The notes beneath the pieces were generated by a model. The model was not told where the DNA came from, made no database searches, and saw only the letters and a list, made by a program, of their open reading frames with translations. DNA of 64,000 nucleotides from Centroberyx gerrardi (Eukaryota > Chordata > Actinopteri > Beryciformes > Berycidae): assembly GCF_048128805.1 (NCBI RefSeq), contig NC_136005.1, positions 9,181,504-9,245,503 on the forward strand, read 5' to 3'. This document shows, one piece after another, positions 47,077-61,080 of the stretch. Every line of letters begins with the position of its first letter. Within the stretch, counting starts at the first letter, position 1. Position numbers and translations under genes: made by a program.

Positions 47077-48818
47077 TGATTCACTCATTCATTCGCCTGC
47101 TGAAACACCCTGGACAGGTTGCCAGTCCATCACAGAGTGAACACAGATAGACAGTCACACTCACACCTATGGGCAATTCAGAGTCTCCAATCTGGACTGT
47201 TGGAGGAAACCGGAGCACCCAGAGGAAACCCACATGATCAAAGGGAGAACATGCAAACTCCACACAGAAAGGACCGGGGCCAGGAAGTCAGATTTGCAGA
47301 GCTTCAAGTTAGGATTAAAGTAATAGTGATGCCACTAATTCACTATCTCCTTTTTTACCACAACGGTTGGCATAACAACCAGCTCCTCTTCCTATAAAGC
47401 CCTTTTTAGAAAATCCGACTATGATCCCTCTCCTCTTAATAATTACAAACCTATTTCTAAGCTTCCTTTCATCTACAGAATACTGGAGAAAATAGTAGCA
47501 ACGTTTTTGATAAATTTCAATCTGGTTTCCATCAAAAACGCAGTACTGAGACTGCCCTGCTTAGACTTACTAATGACATCCTTATGTGTGCTGATAACGG
47601 TGATTACTCCAACTTAGTGCTTCTCAACTTAATCGCTGTTTTCAACACCATTGATCATGCCATCTTCATTGATAGGCTTAGCAAATAGGTTGGTATTTCA
47701 GCCACTGCTCTGAATGGTTCTCCTCCTACCTGTCTAACAGATATTTCATGGTTTCCATTAGCACTTCCATGTCCTCATCTGCTCCTCTACTTTGCGGGGT
47801 TCCCCAGGGTTCTATCCTTGGACCTATTCTGTTCTCACTATATCTCACTATGCTTCCTTTGGGTCAGATAGTCAAGTTCAATAGTTTTGGTTGTATCTCA
47901 AATCAAATATTATGCTGATACTCAACTGTACTTATCTGTTAAGACCAATAATTTGGGTAATCTAATCACCCTCCATGACTGTTTGGGTGCTATTAAGGAC
48001 TGGATGTCAGACAAACCTGAGGTCCTTGTTATCAGCCCTGATCGTTTGGCTAGCGAACATCATCATCATCATATTAGCCTTCTAGCTCCTACCATTAAGG
48101 CCTCCGCTAAATATCTGGGCGTTATGTTTGACCAGCACAAATTAATTTGAGCAACATATCAACAAGCTGGTTCAATCCCGTTTTCTCCAACTAAGATATA
48201 TTGTAAAAATTAGATCAGTGCTATCTGTCAAAGATCTGGAACGCCTAATTAATGTTTTCATTTTCTCACATTTAGATTACTGCAATGCCCTATTCTCTTG
48301 CCTTAGCCAGGCAGCCTTGGCTCGGCTACAACTGGTCCAGAATGCGGCAGCCAGGTTATTAAATAGGACTAACCATATGGCCCATATAACTCCAATTCTC
48401 GCCTCACTGCAGTGGCTGCCCGTCAAGTAAATTTAATTCTAGGATTTTTTTTTAGGGTGCCCCTGTGGCTCAACTGGTAGAGTGCATATCAGTAAGTGAC
48501 AGTTCTAATCGCACCAGCACATGTTTAAATCTGGCCTGTGCCCTTTGCTGCATGTCATCTGTCTTTCTTGTCAATCTGTACTGCTTCACTGTCAAAACAC
48601 CAAAAAACAATTATTATAATCACTTACAAGACCTTGAATGGCCTGCCCCCTTATATTTGTGAACTGCTGACTCTGTATAGGCCTGCAAGGTCATTTAGGT
48701 CTTCTAATCAAAGCCTACTAGTCATCCCCCAGGGAGCTGTTTTGTTACCATGTGTCCTTTTGTCTTTCATGTCGTCTTTCTTTTTATTCTCTCTTTGTGA
48801 AGTGCTTTGTAAAAAAAA
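47077..48818 (+). mobile_element. dead LINE block, U4 intron 8
   Basis: As in U1, but the reverse transcriptase motif is shortened to YADTQLY and the 3' tail is deleted together with about 80 bp of intron. Confidence 0.8.
48455..48608 (+). mobile_element. nested tRNA-derived SINE, U4
   Basis: Same insertion as in U1. Confidence 0.85.
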
Positions 48819-49454
48819 CATTCCGTTTTTGTCTTCCATAATTTGAGGATGTTTTTCTGTCCCAGGTAAACGAGTGTGTCTCGGGGAGAACCTGGCCAGG
48901 ATGGAGCTTTTCCTCTTCTTCACCTCCTTCATGCAGCGGTTCACCTTCTCCATGCCTGCTGGTGTGAAGCCTTCACTTGACTACCGCTTTGGGATCACTC
49001 TGGCACCGGCTCACTATGAAATCTGTGCTATCCTGCGTCAGGAGTAACTCTCTCCAGTGGAAAAGCCCTTCAAAAACCAACAACTATCTTTTTTGTTGTA
49101 GTCAGCAATCTGCCGATATTGCCCTTTCATTAAAGGTCAGATGTCAGCCAGTCATGTGATCAACTGCCAATTTTCTTTGAACATTTGATTTATTCATTTA
49201 GTTGCTCAATAATGACTTTTGTATAGTATTTCTTCATTTAAATGTAGTAGGCTAAGGTATCCCAGAGATTCCCTACCATTTAATTGGTGTTGTGGGTCAC
49301 CCTGCCCCTTCTGCCAGCACAGAAATATCAACAAAGGACTTGAAGGATGACACCAATTTCTGTAGTCAAGTGCAAGGAGTGAAAGACTTATTTTAAGACA
49401 ATGTGATTCTTATGTGGGCTTTCTTATTGGCAAGTCTTACATACCTCATTTTTT

Positions 49455-49460
49455 AATAAA
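49455..49460 (+). terminator. candidate poly(A) signal, U4
   Basis: AATAAA 408 bp after the stop codon, followed by the same variant bases as in U3. Confidence 0.4.
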
Positions 49461-49496
49461 ATCTGTAATCTAATTTGCATCTGTTTTTGCTTGTTA

Positions 49497-50905
49497 CAGT
49501 TTTTCACAATTGTTTACACACTAAAACTGGAACTTCGGACACAATCACTAAAACCTGAAACTCATGTATCAAATCCCTAAACCAAGTCTGCAAACCTACA
49601 AGCACATTTTCAGCTTTTCACTCAATTCTCTATCACACTTTTTGCAAAACACTACACACAGTAATGTGTAGTTTTCTCTCATTCTCTACATTAGGCACAA
49701 CATTGAAAAACTAAAATCACATGTGTTCATTTGGAAGCACTGCCATCCCAAATGCCTAAATTCATTTACCAATTGGCAACATCCACTCATCACACATATA
49801 AACACTAATATCTGAATTGTTCACTCAGAAATCAGAACTTTAGCTCTATAAAAAAGGCCACAGGTGAGCTCTCTTGTTTTTGAGAACAATGTTGCAGTGA
49901 GAGCTAGAGGAAGAGGAGTGACAGTAAGAGGAGGAAGAGGAGGACAAGGACAAAGAAGAGCAAGGAGAACAGTTATCTCAGATGAGATCCGGGTCACTTT
50001 GGTTCACCATGTGGTCCACATGGGTTGAGCATGAGGGAGGCTGGGCAGAGAGACCAGTCCAACCTGAGCTTCACTGCTGCTTCCATCATCCAGATATTTA
50101 GAAATGAGAACAGGCAAGTAGCCTAATCTCTACACCATGTTACTGTTCTTTATACTGTAGTATACTGTAGTAGTAGCAGTAGTAGTAGTAGTAGTAGTCC
50201 TACACATCAGTAGGCCTGTGCTACTCAGTGATGGTTGGCCAATGTTACAGTAATGTGTCATTTCATATTGAAAAATAGAATTATTCTTGTACCCTAACCA
50301 ATCACATCATGTTTTTAGACCTTCTGCAGAACTGATCAGACGACAAGCCTTGGCTTGTGATGTAGACGAGGTGCTGTCCGACCCAAACAGGAGGCAGGAT
50401 GCAGCCTCATTTGTTTTTCAATCTTTTTTCAAATTTTTTTAACAGAAGTTTTTTTTGTTTTTATCCTACTGCACTTCACATATCCAACACATTCAAGTGT
50501 TGAAATAAAGTATTTGTGATTGAAATAAAGTATTTGTGTGTTACTACAGTATATTACTGTATACTGTAACAGTCTTTTACAACAGGCTACTGTGCATGAG
50601 TGTACCTCTGAACTTGCAAAAGGCATAAGCCTACTGATGAGATATTCATAGTAGTGTTTTCTGTTGAGCACATCAGTGTGTAGTCGGTTGTTAGAAAGAT
50701 GTATTAATTTGATGGCTGTGTGTGTCATTTTATTGCACAATAACATTTTGAAAAGAGATAAAATGGTTTTGAATGAAGTGTTTCATTTAGCCAGTGATTT
50801 GTGGAGTTTTGCATTTTGTGCTAGTGGTTTTGTCTTTTGTGTTTAGAGTTTTGAGAAAATGAGCCCTAGTTTCAGAAAATGTGTGTAAGCAATTGTGAAA
50901 AACTG
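49497..50905 (+). mobile_element. non-autonomous Tc1/IS630-like element between U4 and U5
   Basis: Carries the same B-type variants as the U2-U3 copy (short T run near 50435, extra TTTTGTGTTTAGAG near 50835). Confidence 0.8.
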
Positions 50906-50974
50906 TAAGTTAGCTATCATAGTTGCCTTATAACAGGGCAACTGATTAACAATGTTTGATTTGCACAAACAAAG

Positions 50975-50986
50975 AGGTCAAAGTCA
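50975..50986 (+). promoter_or_regulatory. HNF4-like DR1 motif, U5 promoter
   Basis: AGGTCAAAGTCA, 141 bp before the start codon; flanks as in U3. Confidence 0.4.
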
Positions 50987-51126
50987 AGGAAAAGTAGCAT
51001 TTGATTGGCAGATACCCATAGGCCTTTGTGGTGTGCCAAAGAGCAACAACATCAGATTTACCTTTGTCACACAGCAGGAAGGAAAAACAGTTTTCATCCA
51101 AAAGGGCCGAAGCCATTGTTTGCAAA

Positions 51127-54100
51127 ATGGATTCAGTCTCTTCTGTATTTGGATCCTCTGTTCATTGGGTGGATGCTCAGAGTCTGCTCCTCTTCACTGT
51201 GGTCTTCTTCCTCATAGCAGATTATATCAAGAACCGCCGGCCAAGCAGCTTCCCTCCTGGACCCTGGGCATTACCTTTTGTGGGGAACATATTTACTGTG
51301 GACTTTAACAGGACCCACGAGGATCTGATTCAGGTATGAACAGAGGTTACATGTCAAATGTTAAAATTGTGTCACCATTGTTAATTGATAGGGTACATAT
51401 TTTTGTCATTAAACTGTCCGATTCTTATTACACGTGTTAACCAAGATCTTCAGCTGCATGTTTTTTATTCCATCTCTTCATACTCTTTTTCCTGGCTGTA
51501 CCCCATCTAGGCCTGTAGCTACCTTTACCATCAAACATCTTGAATATGTGGGAGCTATACTATTCCTCCTCTCTCACACCTCTTTACAGTTAGCAGAGAG
51601 ATATGGAGATGTGTACAGCCTGAGAATGGGTCAGACATGGATGGTGGTGTTGAATGGGTTCCAGATCCTAAAAGAGGCTCTGGTGGTCCAGGGAGACAGC
51701 CTGGCAGACCGCCCAATACTTCCTCTCCAGGAGAAGATGATGCTTAATCGAGGTGAGAGGACTTGTAATGCTGAGAAAATGTCCTCCCATGTGGGTAATA
51801 TTAATGTAAGGAATATGTGTCTTTACACACAGTGGTACTGATTGTGAAGAATTATTAATTGTTGTTGGGTGATAAGATAAATATTCCTACAATATCAAAC
51901 AAGCACAGATCCTGTACAGACCCACGGCACGTGTTCAATTCAATTCAATGCACTGAAGTATTACGACACGGTTATCGGTTAAATAATTCAACTAACGTCA
52001 CTTAGATACCACAGGTGATAACGTTACGTAACGTTAAAGTTTATAGGGCAACGGAAGACGTGGATGTAGGTAAATTAACGGCAGAGAGTAGGGCTCGGTG
52101 TGTGTGGGAGCAATGCTCGGCTAGCGCAACACATTTATCGGTTAAATTACTTATTCCACCAGCGTCACATACCACAGGTAATAACGTTACCTATCGTTAT
52201 GGTGGGCAGGACAGCAGAAGATGTGGATATCTGTAAATTGACGGCAAAGAGTGTGGCTCTGTGTGAGATCCAATATGGCATTATCAGTGTATGGGAGTCA
52301 ATGTGGCATTTAGCCCATAGGCAAGAGGCCATCTCTTAGTCAAAGATGCCCTCTAGAGGCCATCTCACAAAGTGACATCTCACTAAGCGTTACCTGACTG
52401 ACTGACTGACTGACTGACCTGAATTTTCCTCATGATGCCCTCGGCTGCGGCGTAAGAAAAATCAGTCTCATATCAGTCTCATAAAGTTAACTTGGAATAT
52501 CAACTAATAATTGAATAATTATTATTGAAATTTCAATATTAATAGTTCATCTACAATGCACACAGAGGCTAATCTTGTGTATCGACAGTTCTCCACACAG
52601 TATTTTGTGACTGTTGTGGTTAATAATACCGTATCCATAGGAAAGCATTGATGAATGAATATACTGTTTATTACATTGCTCTGTCTCCCAGTCAATGTGA
52701 CAGTTGACACAATGTGCGGTTGTTTTCACTTTCAAGAAGGTTAAAAACTTGCCTTTGCTAATGTAAATTTTTCTGACTTGGCACTTGGAAGTGTGGAGAA
52801 CAGACAACCATCCTTTAACCTTTGGGAAATATCTGTATTTATGTGTTGTGTGCACACATCTTTGTCTTCCTATTTTCATTTGAACCTGTTGTTTAAGATA
52901 TATCTATGTCATCTTTAAGATAAGCACACTTTTGTTTTCAAATAATTTTCAATAGCGCCTTAAAACTTATTGATGAATGTTTACATTAGTCATGTACACT
53001 GAATATACCAAATGTTAGGGACATCTTCCTGATATTTAGTTGCAGCCCCTTTTGCACAATTCACATCTCAGTTGTCTCAGAGCTTAAAAATCCTTCTCTA
53101 ACTCGTCTACCTCTCTTTATCTATATCTCCTCCTTTGTGATTGGTATAGATTTAATAAGAGAAATCAATAAGGGGCAATGGCTTTCACCTGGATTCACCT
53201 CATCAGTATAGAGCATGAAAAGAGCCCTAATATCACTAATATTGTCCCTAATATTTTGTTTGGTGTATAGCAACAACAGATATGGATAGATTTAATAACC
53301 TAGTAATAGATTGAAAATTTGTCCAATGAATTTGATTCCTATTAGGATTAGGCTTAGGTTTTCAGGTTCTTTTTCTACTGTTGACAAGTTTGTTCAGCCC
53401 CTGAATATTTCCCCTCAGGTGTAGTTTTCACTAACGGCCATATGTGGAAGCAGCAGAGGCGTTTTGCACTTTCTACCCTCAAATACTTCGGAGTTGGCAA
53501 GAAGTCCCTGGAACCTGCCATCTTGGATGAATTCACATATTGTGCTAAAGACATTGCTGACCATAAAGGTAAATAGCGAATGCATAGTGAGACATTTGGA
53601 ATGAATAGATACATCATTTACATATAATTGTCTGTTTAACTGTGCAGGTAAGCCCTTTAATCCACACTTAATCATCAACAATGCTGTCTCCAACATCATC
53701 TGCTCCCTGGTTTTTGGTCATCGCTTTGAGTACGCGGATGAGAGGTTCAGGAAACTGATAAGGAAGTTTGACACTGCTCTCCAGATTGAAGGCTCCATTT
53801 GGGCACAGGTAAGTAATATATACACTATGGCAAAAAGTATACAGACAGCGCTAATTAGTGGATTCTGGTATATAAAATCCCATGCAATCTCCTTACACAA
53901 ATATTGGCAGTAGAATGGGCCGTACTGAAGAGCTCAGTGACCTTCAACGTCATAGGAAGGCAGCAATGTTCCGACATCTTGTGGAAAGCCTTCCCAGAAG
54001 AGTGGAGGCTGTTATAGCAGCAAAGGGGGGGACAAACTACACATTAATGCCCATGATTTTGGAATGAGATGTTCGATGAGCAAGTGTCCACATACTTTTG

Positions 54101-57100
54101 GCCATGTACTGTATATGGTATATACCCAGCTTAAGGTCACTGGACAATGTTGCTCCATATTATGGAAAATGTGCATGGTGCATGTGAGCTGATTTGTAAA
54201 TGGATACATTATCAATATTCAGTGATATTTAAGTAGGTTGCCGCAAATTTATTAGAAACACTTTTATCCAGCTTTCAGAAATCTCTAATCATTACATTGT
54301 TATCACTCAATTCTGCAGCTCTACAACTCATTCCCTCTGCTGATGAGATGTTTGCCGGGGCCACACCAGACTATCCAGCACATCTGGAATGACGTGAAGG
54401 ACTTGATAAGAGCAGAGCTTAAAGAGCACAAAGACAACTGGGATCCCGCAGAGCCGAGAGACTACATCGACTGCTACCTGGCGGAGATTCAGACGGTGAC
54501 TAGCAATAGAAAGCTTCAATTACACTATCTGAATGTAAAATTAAACTTTATATACAGCATAAGTAAAAAGTAAATTCGGAAAGCTTGTGATACATTGCTT
54601 AAGATGATATGAAAAAAACAAAACATTTTTGCAATATGTTTCTTGTTTTCACATACATAGTAGATCTATCCACTGCTAAGGTATCAAACTGACATAGCTT
54701 TTACATTTGGCATCATTCCCAGTAGGTGGTGGTGATAGTCCAAAGCTCAAATGTGCAATTTTGCACTCTTATCACTATCAGCATACTTAAAGGATAAGGC
54801 TGGTGTTTTTTAATGCATTGCTTACCGTCAACAAATCCTATGAAAATAACAAAATCAACAATGCGTTTGCTCTACTCCCGTTACTTTCTGACTTCCCACG
54901 TACCGTTTTTAGCCGTCAACCCGGATGTCATTGGCTCCAATTGTAAGCTAAAAACCTTGAAATACAGCTCACAAAGACAGTTTCAATTTTAAAAATCGCT
55001 AACTGTTACCACGAAAAGTCAGGCTGTTGTAGTTATTACCAAATCAAATGGGAACAAATTCTTCATTACGCCGGGGATTATTTTCGGTGCTACGGAACTA
55101 CTTTCCTGAGATCGCAAACGTCTTTACAGCCGGCTTATTAAGTTGTTTGAGGAAAAAGTCGGCTGGCCCGGTGCAGCGCGATGATGAAATATGTTGCCCA
55201 GAGCAACGGCATGGCTCTTTGACGTGTTTTTAACCATTTTTTTAATACAATGGAGTTCTATGGCTGCTGGGACATGGCTTCATTGGGCACCGGCTACATG
55301 GACGAGACTTGTTGGCAAAACAAAATCATTGCTGATTTTGTTATTTTCATAGGATTTGTTGACGGTAAGCAATGCATTAAAAAACACCAGCCTTATCCTT
55401 TAATATTTAACTTTAGTCCACTAAAGCAAAATATTAAAAGGTTTAAAAAGCTTTCCAGTAAGGATTAAAAGGTTTTTAACACTGACTTGAAAGTAAATTC
55501 AATCAACAAGGCTATCATGACCTTGGCTTGAAAATAGTTTTGGATTAATGCCAACATGTAAGTGTTCTGACTTTTTTTTTTTTTTTTTTTACAGTTCATT
55601 CTAATGTATTTGGATATATTTTCAGAGTAAAGGGGATGCTCAGACTACTTTTGATGAGGTTAACCTGGTGATTTGTGCCTTGAATCTGTTTGTGGCCGGC
55701 TCTGAGACCACATCCACCACCCTTCGCTGGGCCTTCCTCTACATGGCAAAGTACCCAGAGATTCAGGGTAGGATCACTGAACAGGCCACATAAGCTCTTT
55801 GGTCTGACTCAATGGTGTGCACAGGTGTTGACCAAACAGCAAAATTGGCAGCATTAATTAACTGTGTAGTGTGTAAAATCAACATTAAGCCAGTGTTTAT
55901 GCAAGTCCAAACCCATCTAACACCCATTTTACATTTTTAGATATTTCTGAAAAGCCATTCCATAGCCATATCTGCTCTATGAGTGGACAAACAACTCTCC
56001 AATCAACACTTGTCAACACTAAATAAAATTGCCATTGAAAAAAATCAACACTTTTTAAGACTGGAAAATGTGCTGGCCAGATGTCCTGAAACACTCCAGC
56101 CTTGTATAGTAATTGTCATTTTCTGTTCCCATTTTCTCCTGCCTGCTCCAGAGAGTTTGTGCAAGCCACTCACAAGTATTTCAAGGAAAATCTCTTCTCT
56201 CCAGTTTTTTTGTTTTGTTTAAAGTTTAATTATGTTTGGACTACTGAACTATTTAGTACTGGGAATAGGTTGAAAAGCAAACTTAGATCATGTAATTCTT
56301 TTTACTCCATGCTGACTTATATGGTACATCAGTGGTAGCATGGCCATATGCCGCAAGAACTCACTCTGTGCAACAAAAATATAACTGTTAAAAAAAAAGA
56401 AGGATTTTCTAAACTGGTTGATTGCTGCAGATCAACGGGGAGACAAATCTACTTGGCTACTTGGTACTAGCAGAAATCCAACATGGCACTGTCCATGCAG
56501 TCCTAGAAAGTTGCTCTATAAATTGTTATGATGTAGCCAGAAAGCCTCTTGGTGAAATAAGCCCTTCTTATCTGTTCCTCTCCTGCTCCATAGAAAAGGT
56601 CCAGGCTGAGATAGACAGAGTGATTGGACAATCCAGACAGCCATCCATGGCGGACCGTACCAACCTGCCCTATACTGACGCTGTCATCCATGAGGTCCAG
56701 AGGATGGGCAACATAGTTCCTCTCAGCCTGCCTCATGCCACCAGCAGGGACATCCAGCTGGGAGGATACACAGTCCCAAAGGTAATTTCTCAATGTGACT
56801 TACTTAGCACTGTAAAAGATATAATGATGTTCAATTAAGGAGTTTTCACGTCATGTACCATATTGCTTTTTAATGAGTTTTGATTGCAATCCAATCCTCA
56901 GGGTGTTACAATAATTCCAAATTTGACCTCGGGGCTGTTCGACAAGAGCGAGTGGGAGACGCCCTTCACCTTTAACCCAGGACACTTTCTAAATGAGGAG
57001 AACAAGTTTGTGAAGCGAGCTGCATTCCTCCCTTTCTCTGCTGGTAAGGAGCAACACAGTGATTCACTCATTCATTCACCTGCTGAAACACCCTGGACAG

Positions 57101-59131
57101 GTTGCCAGTCCATCACAGAGTGAACACAGATAGACAGTCACACTCACACCTATGGGCAATTCAGAGTCTCCAATCTGGACTGTTGGAGGAAACCGGAGCA
57201 CCCAGAGGAAACCCATATGATCAAAGGGAGAACATGCAAACTCCACACAGAAAGGACCGGGGCCAGGAAGTCAGATTTGCAGAGCTTCAAGTTAGGATTA
57301 AAGTAATAGTGATGCCACTAATTCACTATCTCCTTTTTTACCACAACCGTTGGCATAACAACCAGCTCCTCTTCCTCTAAAGCCCTTTTTAGAAAAACCG
57401 ACTATGATCCCTCTCCTCTTAATAATTACAAACCTATTTCTAAGCTTCCTTTCATCTACAGAATACTGGAGAAAATAGTAGCTGAGCAACTTTTTTGATA
57501 AATTTCAATCTGGTTTCCATCAAAAACGCAGTACTGAGACTGCCCTGCTTAGACTTACTAATGACATCCTTATGTGTGCTGATAACGGTGATTACTCCAA
57601 CTTAGTGCTTCTCAACTTAATCGCTGTTTTCAACACCATTGATCATGCCATCTTCATTGATAGGCTTAGCAAATAGGTTGGTATTTCAGCCACTGCTCTG
57701 AATGGTTCTCCTCCTACCTGTCTAACAGATATTTCATGGTTTCCAGTAGCACTTCCATGTCCTCATCTGCTCCTCTACTGTGTGGGGTTCCCCAGGGTTC
57801 TATCCTTGGACCTATTCTGTTCTCACTATATCTCACTATGCTTCCTTTGGGTCAGATAGTCAAGTTCAATAGTTTTGGTTGTATCTGAAATCAAATATTA
57901 TGCTGATGATACTAAACTGTACTTATCTGTTAAGACCAATAATTTGGGTAATCTAATCACCCTTCATGACTGTTTGGGTGCTATTAAGGACTGGATGTCA
58001 GACAAACCTGAGGTCCTTGTTATCAGCCCTGATCGTTTGGCTAGCGAACATCATCAACATCATATTAGCCTTCTAGCTCCTACCATGAAGGCCTCCGCTA
58101 AATATCTGGGCGTTGTGTTTGACCAGCACAAATTAATTTGAGCAACATATCAACAAGCTGGTTCAATCCCGTTTTCTCCAACTAAGATATATTGTAAAAA
58201 TTAGATCAGTGCTATCTGTCAAAGATCTGGAACGCCTAATTAATGTTTTCATTTTCTCACATTTAGATTACTGCAATGCCCTATTCTCTTGCCTTAGCCA
58301 GGCAGCCTTGGCTCGGCTACAACTGGTCCAGAATGCGGCAGCCAGGTTATTAAATAGGACTAACCATATGGCTCATATAACTCCAATTCTCGCCTCACTG
58401 CAGTGGCTGCCCGTCAAGTAAATTTAATTCTAGGATTTTTTTTAGGGTGCCCCTGTGGCTCAACTGGTAGAGTGCATATCAGTAAGTGACAGTTCTAATC
58501 GCACCAGCACATGTTTAAATCTGGCCTGTGCCCTTTGCTGCATGTCATCTGTCTTTCTTGTCAATCTGTACTGCTTCACTGTCAAAACACCAAAAAACAA
58601 TTATTATAATCACTTACAAGACCTTGAATGGCCTGCCCCCTTATATTTGTGAACTGCTGACTCTGTATAGGCCTGCAAGGTCATTTAGGTCTTCTAATCA
58701 AAGCCTACTAGTCATCCCCCAGGGAGCTGTTTTGTTACCATGTGTCCTTTTGTCTTTCATGTCGTCTTTCTTTTTATTCTCTCTTTGTGAAGTGCTTTGT
58801 AAAAAAAAAATCGCTATATAATTAACTTTTACTTACTTTGGAGATCATGGTTGTCATTGATCCATGTGATTGCTTAGTAGAAATCACCCATTGTCAAATA
58901 AACATTCAGTTTTTGTCTTCCATAATTTGAGGATGTTTTTCTGTCCCAGGTAAACGAGTGTGTCTCGGGGAGAACCTGGCCAGGATGGAGCTTTTCCTCT
59001 TCTTCACCTCCTTCATGCAGCGGTTCACCTTCTCCATGCCTGCTGGTGTGAAGCCTTCACTTGACTACCGCTTTGGGATCACTCTGGCACCGGCTCACTA
59101 TGAAATCTGTGCTATCCTGCGTCAGGAGTAA
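51127..59131 (+). CDS. cytochrome P450 family 2 (CYP2J-like), U5, intact mosaic unit
   Basis: Exons 51127-51333, 51590-51752, 53419-53568, 53648-53808, 54319-54495, 55626-55767, 56594-56781, 56902-57043, 58950-59131; 503 aa with all P450 landmarks. Residues equal U3 (Ile68, Ile246, Asn306) except S122N at the end of exon 2, in substrate recognition site 1. By exons and by the intergenic element behind it this is an A-type unit. Yet intron 4 lacks the TTAA MITE present in the other A units U1 and U3, and has the unoccupied site of the B units (54131-54134). Intron 2 reads GGTGGGCAGG, as U2 does. The unit is thus a patchwork, best explained by gene conversion or unequal exchange with B-type neighbours. 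Confidence 0.97.
51972..52417. repeat. degenerate tandem duplication and (CTGA)6, U5 intron 2
   Basis: Same structure as in U1. Confidence 0.65.
53823..54111 (+). mobile_element. internally deleted Tc1-like transposon, U5 intron 4
   Basis: Same element as in U1, here followed by the unoccupied TTAA target at 54131-54134. Confidence 0.85.
54787..55403. mobile_element. TTAA-flanked MITE, U5 intron 5
   Basis: Same element and site as in the other units. Confidence 0.85.
57060..58836 (+). mobile_element. dead LINE block, U5 intron 8
   Basis: As in U1, with a few private substitutions (for example [15 protein letters not shown]). Confidence 0.8.
58445..58598 (+). mobile_element. nested tRNA-derived SINE, U5
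   Basis: Same insertion as in U1. Confidence 0.85.
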
Positions 59132-59543
59132 CTCTCTCCAATGGAAAAGCCCTTCAAAAACCAACAACTATCTTTTTTTTTTGTAGTCAGCAATCTGCCG
59201 ATATTGCCCTTTCATTAAATGTCAGATGTCAGCCAGTCATGTGATCAACTGCCAATCAATTTTCTTTGAACATTTGATTTATTCATTTAGTTGCTCAATA
59301 ATGACTTTTGTATAGTATTTCTTCATTTAAATGTAGTAGGCTAAGGTATCCCAGAGATTCCCTACCATTTAATTGGTGTTGTGGGTCACCCTGCCCCTTC
59401 TGCCAGCACAGAAATATCAACAAAGGACTTGAAGGATGACACCAATTTCTGTAGTCAAGTGCAAGGAGTGAAAGACTTATTTTAAGACAATGTGATTCTT
59501 ATGTGGGCTTTCTTATTGGCAAGTCTTACATACCTCAATTTTT

Positions 59544-59549
59544 AATAAA
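59544..59549 (+). terminator. candidate poly(A) signal, U5
   Basis: AATAAA 413 bp after the stop codon, in the repeat-derived 3' flank. Confidence 0.45.
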
Positions 59550-59581
59550 ATCTCAAGTTTTGCATCTGTTTTTGCTTGTTA

Positions 59582-60999
59582 CAGTTTTTCACAATTGTTT
59601 ACACACTAAAACTGGAACTTCGGACACAATCACTAAAACCTGAAACTCATGTATCAAATCCCTAAACCAAGTCTGCAAACCTACAAGCACATTTTCAGCT
59701 TTTCACTCAGTTTGCAATTCTCTATCACACTTTTTGCAAAACACTACACACAGTAATGTGTAGTTTTCTCTCATTCTCTACATTAGGCACAACATTGAAA
59801 AACTAAAATCACATGTGTTCATTTGGAAGCACTGCCATCCCAAATGCCTAAATTCATTTACCAATTGGCAACATCCACTCATCACACATATAAACACTAA
59901 TATCTGAATTGTTCACTCAGAAATCAGAACTTTAGCTCTATAAAAAAGGCCACAGGTGAGCTCTCTTGTTTTTGAGAACAATGTTACAGTGAGAGCTAGA
60001 GGAAGAGGAGTGACAGTAAGAGGAGGAAGAGGAGGACGAGGACAAAGAAGAGCAAGGAGAACAGTTATCTCAGATGAGATCCGGGTCACTTTGGTTCACC
60101 ATGTGGTCCACATGGGTTGAGCATGAGGGAGGCTGGGCAGAGAGACCAGTCCAACCTGAGCTTCACTGCTGCTTCCATCATCCAGATATTTAGAAATGAG
60201 AACAGGCAAGTAGCCTAATCTCTACACCATGTTACTGTTCTTTATACTGTAGTATACTGTAGTAGTAGCAGTAGTAGTAGTAGTAGTCCTACACATCAGT
60301 AGGCCTGTGCTACTCAGTGATGGTTGGCCAATGTTACAGTAATGTGTCATTTCATATTGAAAAATAGAATTATTCTTGTACCCTAACCAATCACATCATG
60401 TTTTTAGACCTTCTGCAGAACTGATCAGACGACAAGCCTTGGCTTGTGATGTAGACGAGGTGCTGTCCGACCCAAACAGGAGGCAGGATGCAGCCTCATT
60501 TGTTTTTCAGTCTTTTTTCAAATTTTTTTTTTTTTTTTACAGAAAAGCTTTTTTTTGGTTTTTATCCTACTGCACTTCACATATCCAACACATTCAAGTG
60601 TTGAAATAAAGTATTTGTGATTGAAATAAAGTATTTGTGTGTTACTACAGTATATTACTGTATACTGTAACAGTCTTTTACAACAGGCTACTGTGCATGA
60701 GTGTACCTCTGAACTTGCAAAAGGCATAAGCCTACTGATGAGATATTCATAGTAGTGTTTTCTGTTGAGCACATCAGTGTGTAGTCGGTTGTTAGAAAGA
60801 TGTATTCATTTGATGGTTGTGTGTGTCATTTTATTGCACAATAACATTTTGAAAAGAGATAAAATGGTTTTGAATGAAGTGTTTCATTTAGCCAGTGATT
60901 TGTGGAGTTTTGCATTTTGTGCTACTGGTTTTGTGTTTAGAGTTTTGAGAAAATGAGCCCTAGTTTCAGAAAATGTGTGTAAGCAATTGTGAAAAACTG
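59582..60999 (+). mobile_element. non-autonomous Tc1/IS630-like element between U5 and U6
   Basis: 1,418 bp, A-type like the U1-U2 and U3-U4 copies. Confidence 0.8.
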
Positions 61000-61068
61000 T
61001 AAGTTAGCTATCATAGTTGCATTATAACAGGGCAACTGATTAACAATGTTTGATTTGCACAAACAAAG

Positions 61069-61080
61069 AGGTCAAAGTCA
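61069..61080 (+). promoter_or_regulatory. HNF4-like DR1 motif in front of pseudogene U6
   Basis: AGGTCAAAGTCA, unchanged. Confidence 0.35.

Larger units (their letters stand above)
40023..49047 (+). pseudogene. CYP2 pseudogene U4 (exons 1-2 lost, stop in exon 7)
   Basis: The start codon and three codons (MDS, 40023-40031) remain. Then transposon DNA begins, and host sequence resumes at 41501 in the middle of intron 2. The anchor, hinge and SRS1 region are therefore gone. Exons 3-9 persist: 42731-42880, 42960-43120, 43631-43807, 44951-45092, 46608-46798, 46919-47060, 48866-49047. Exon 7 has TAA at 46643-46645 in place of codon 346 (CAA in the others) and a 3-base insertion giving LPSHVT. Other changes: I to T in exon 3 (DTADHK), A282T, Val246, Asp306. 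The heme loop in exon 9 is intact but cannot be reached. The frame from MDS runs 33 codons into the transposon and stops. B-type unit. Confidence 0.93.
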
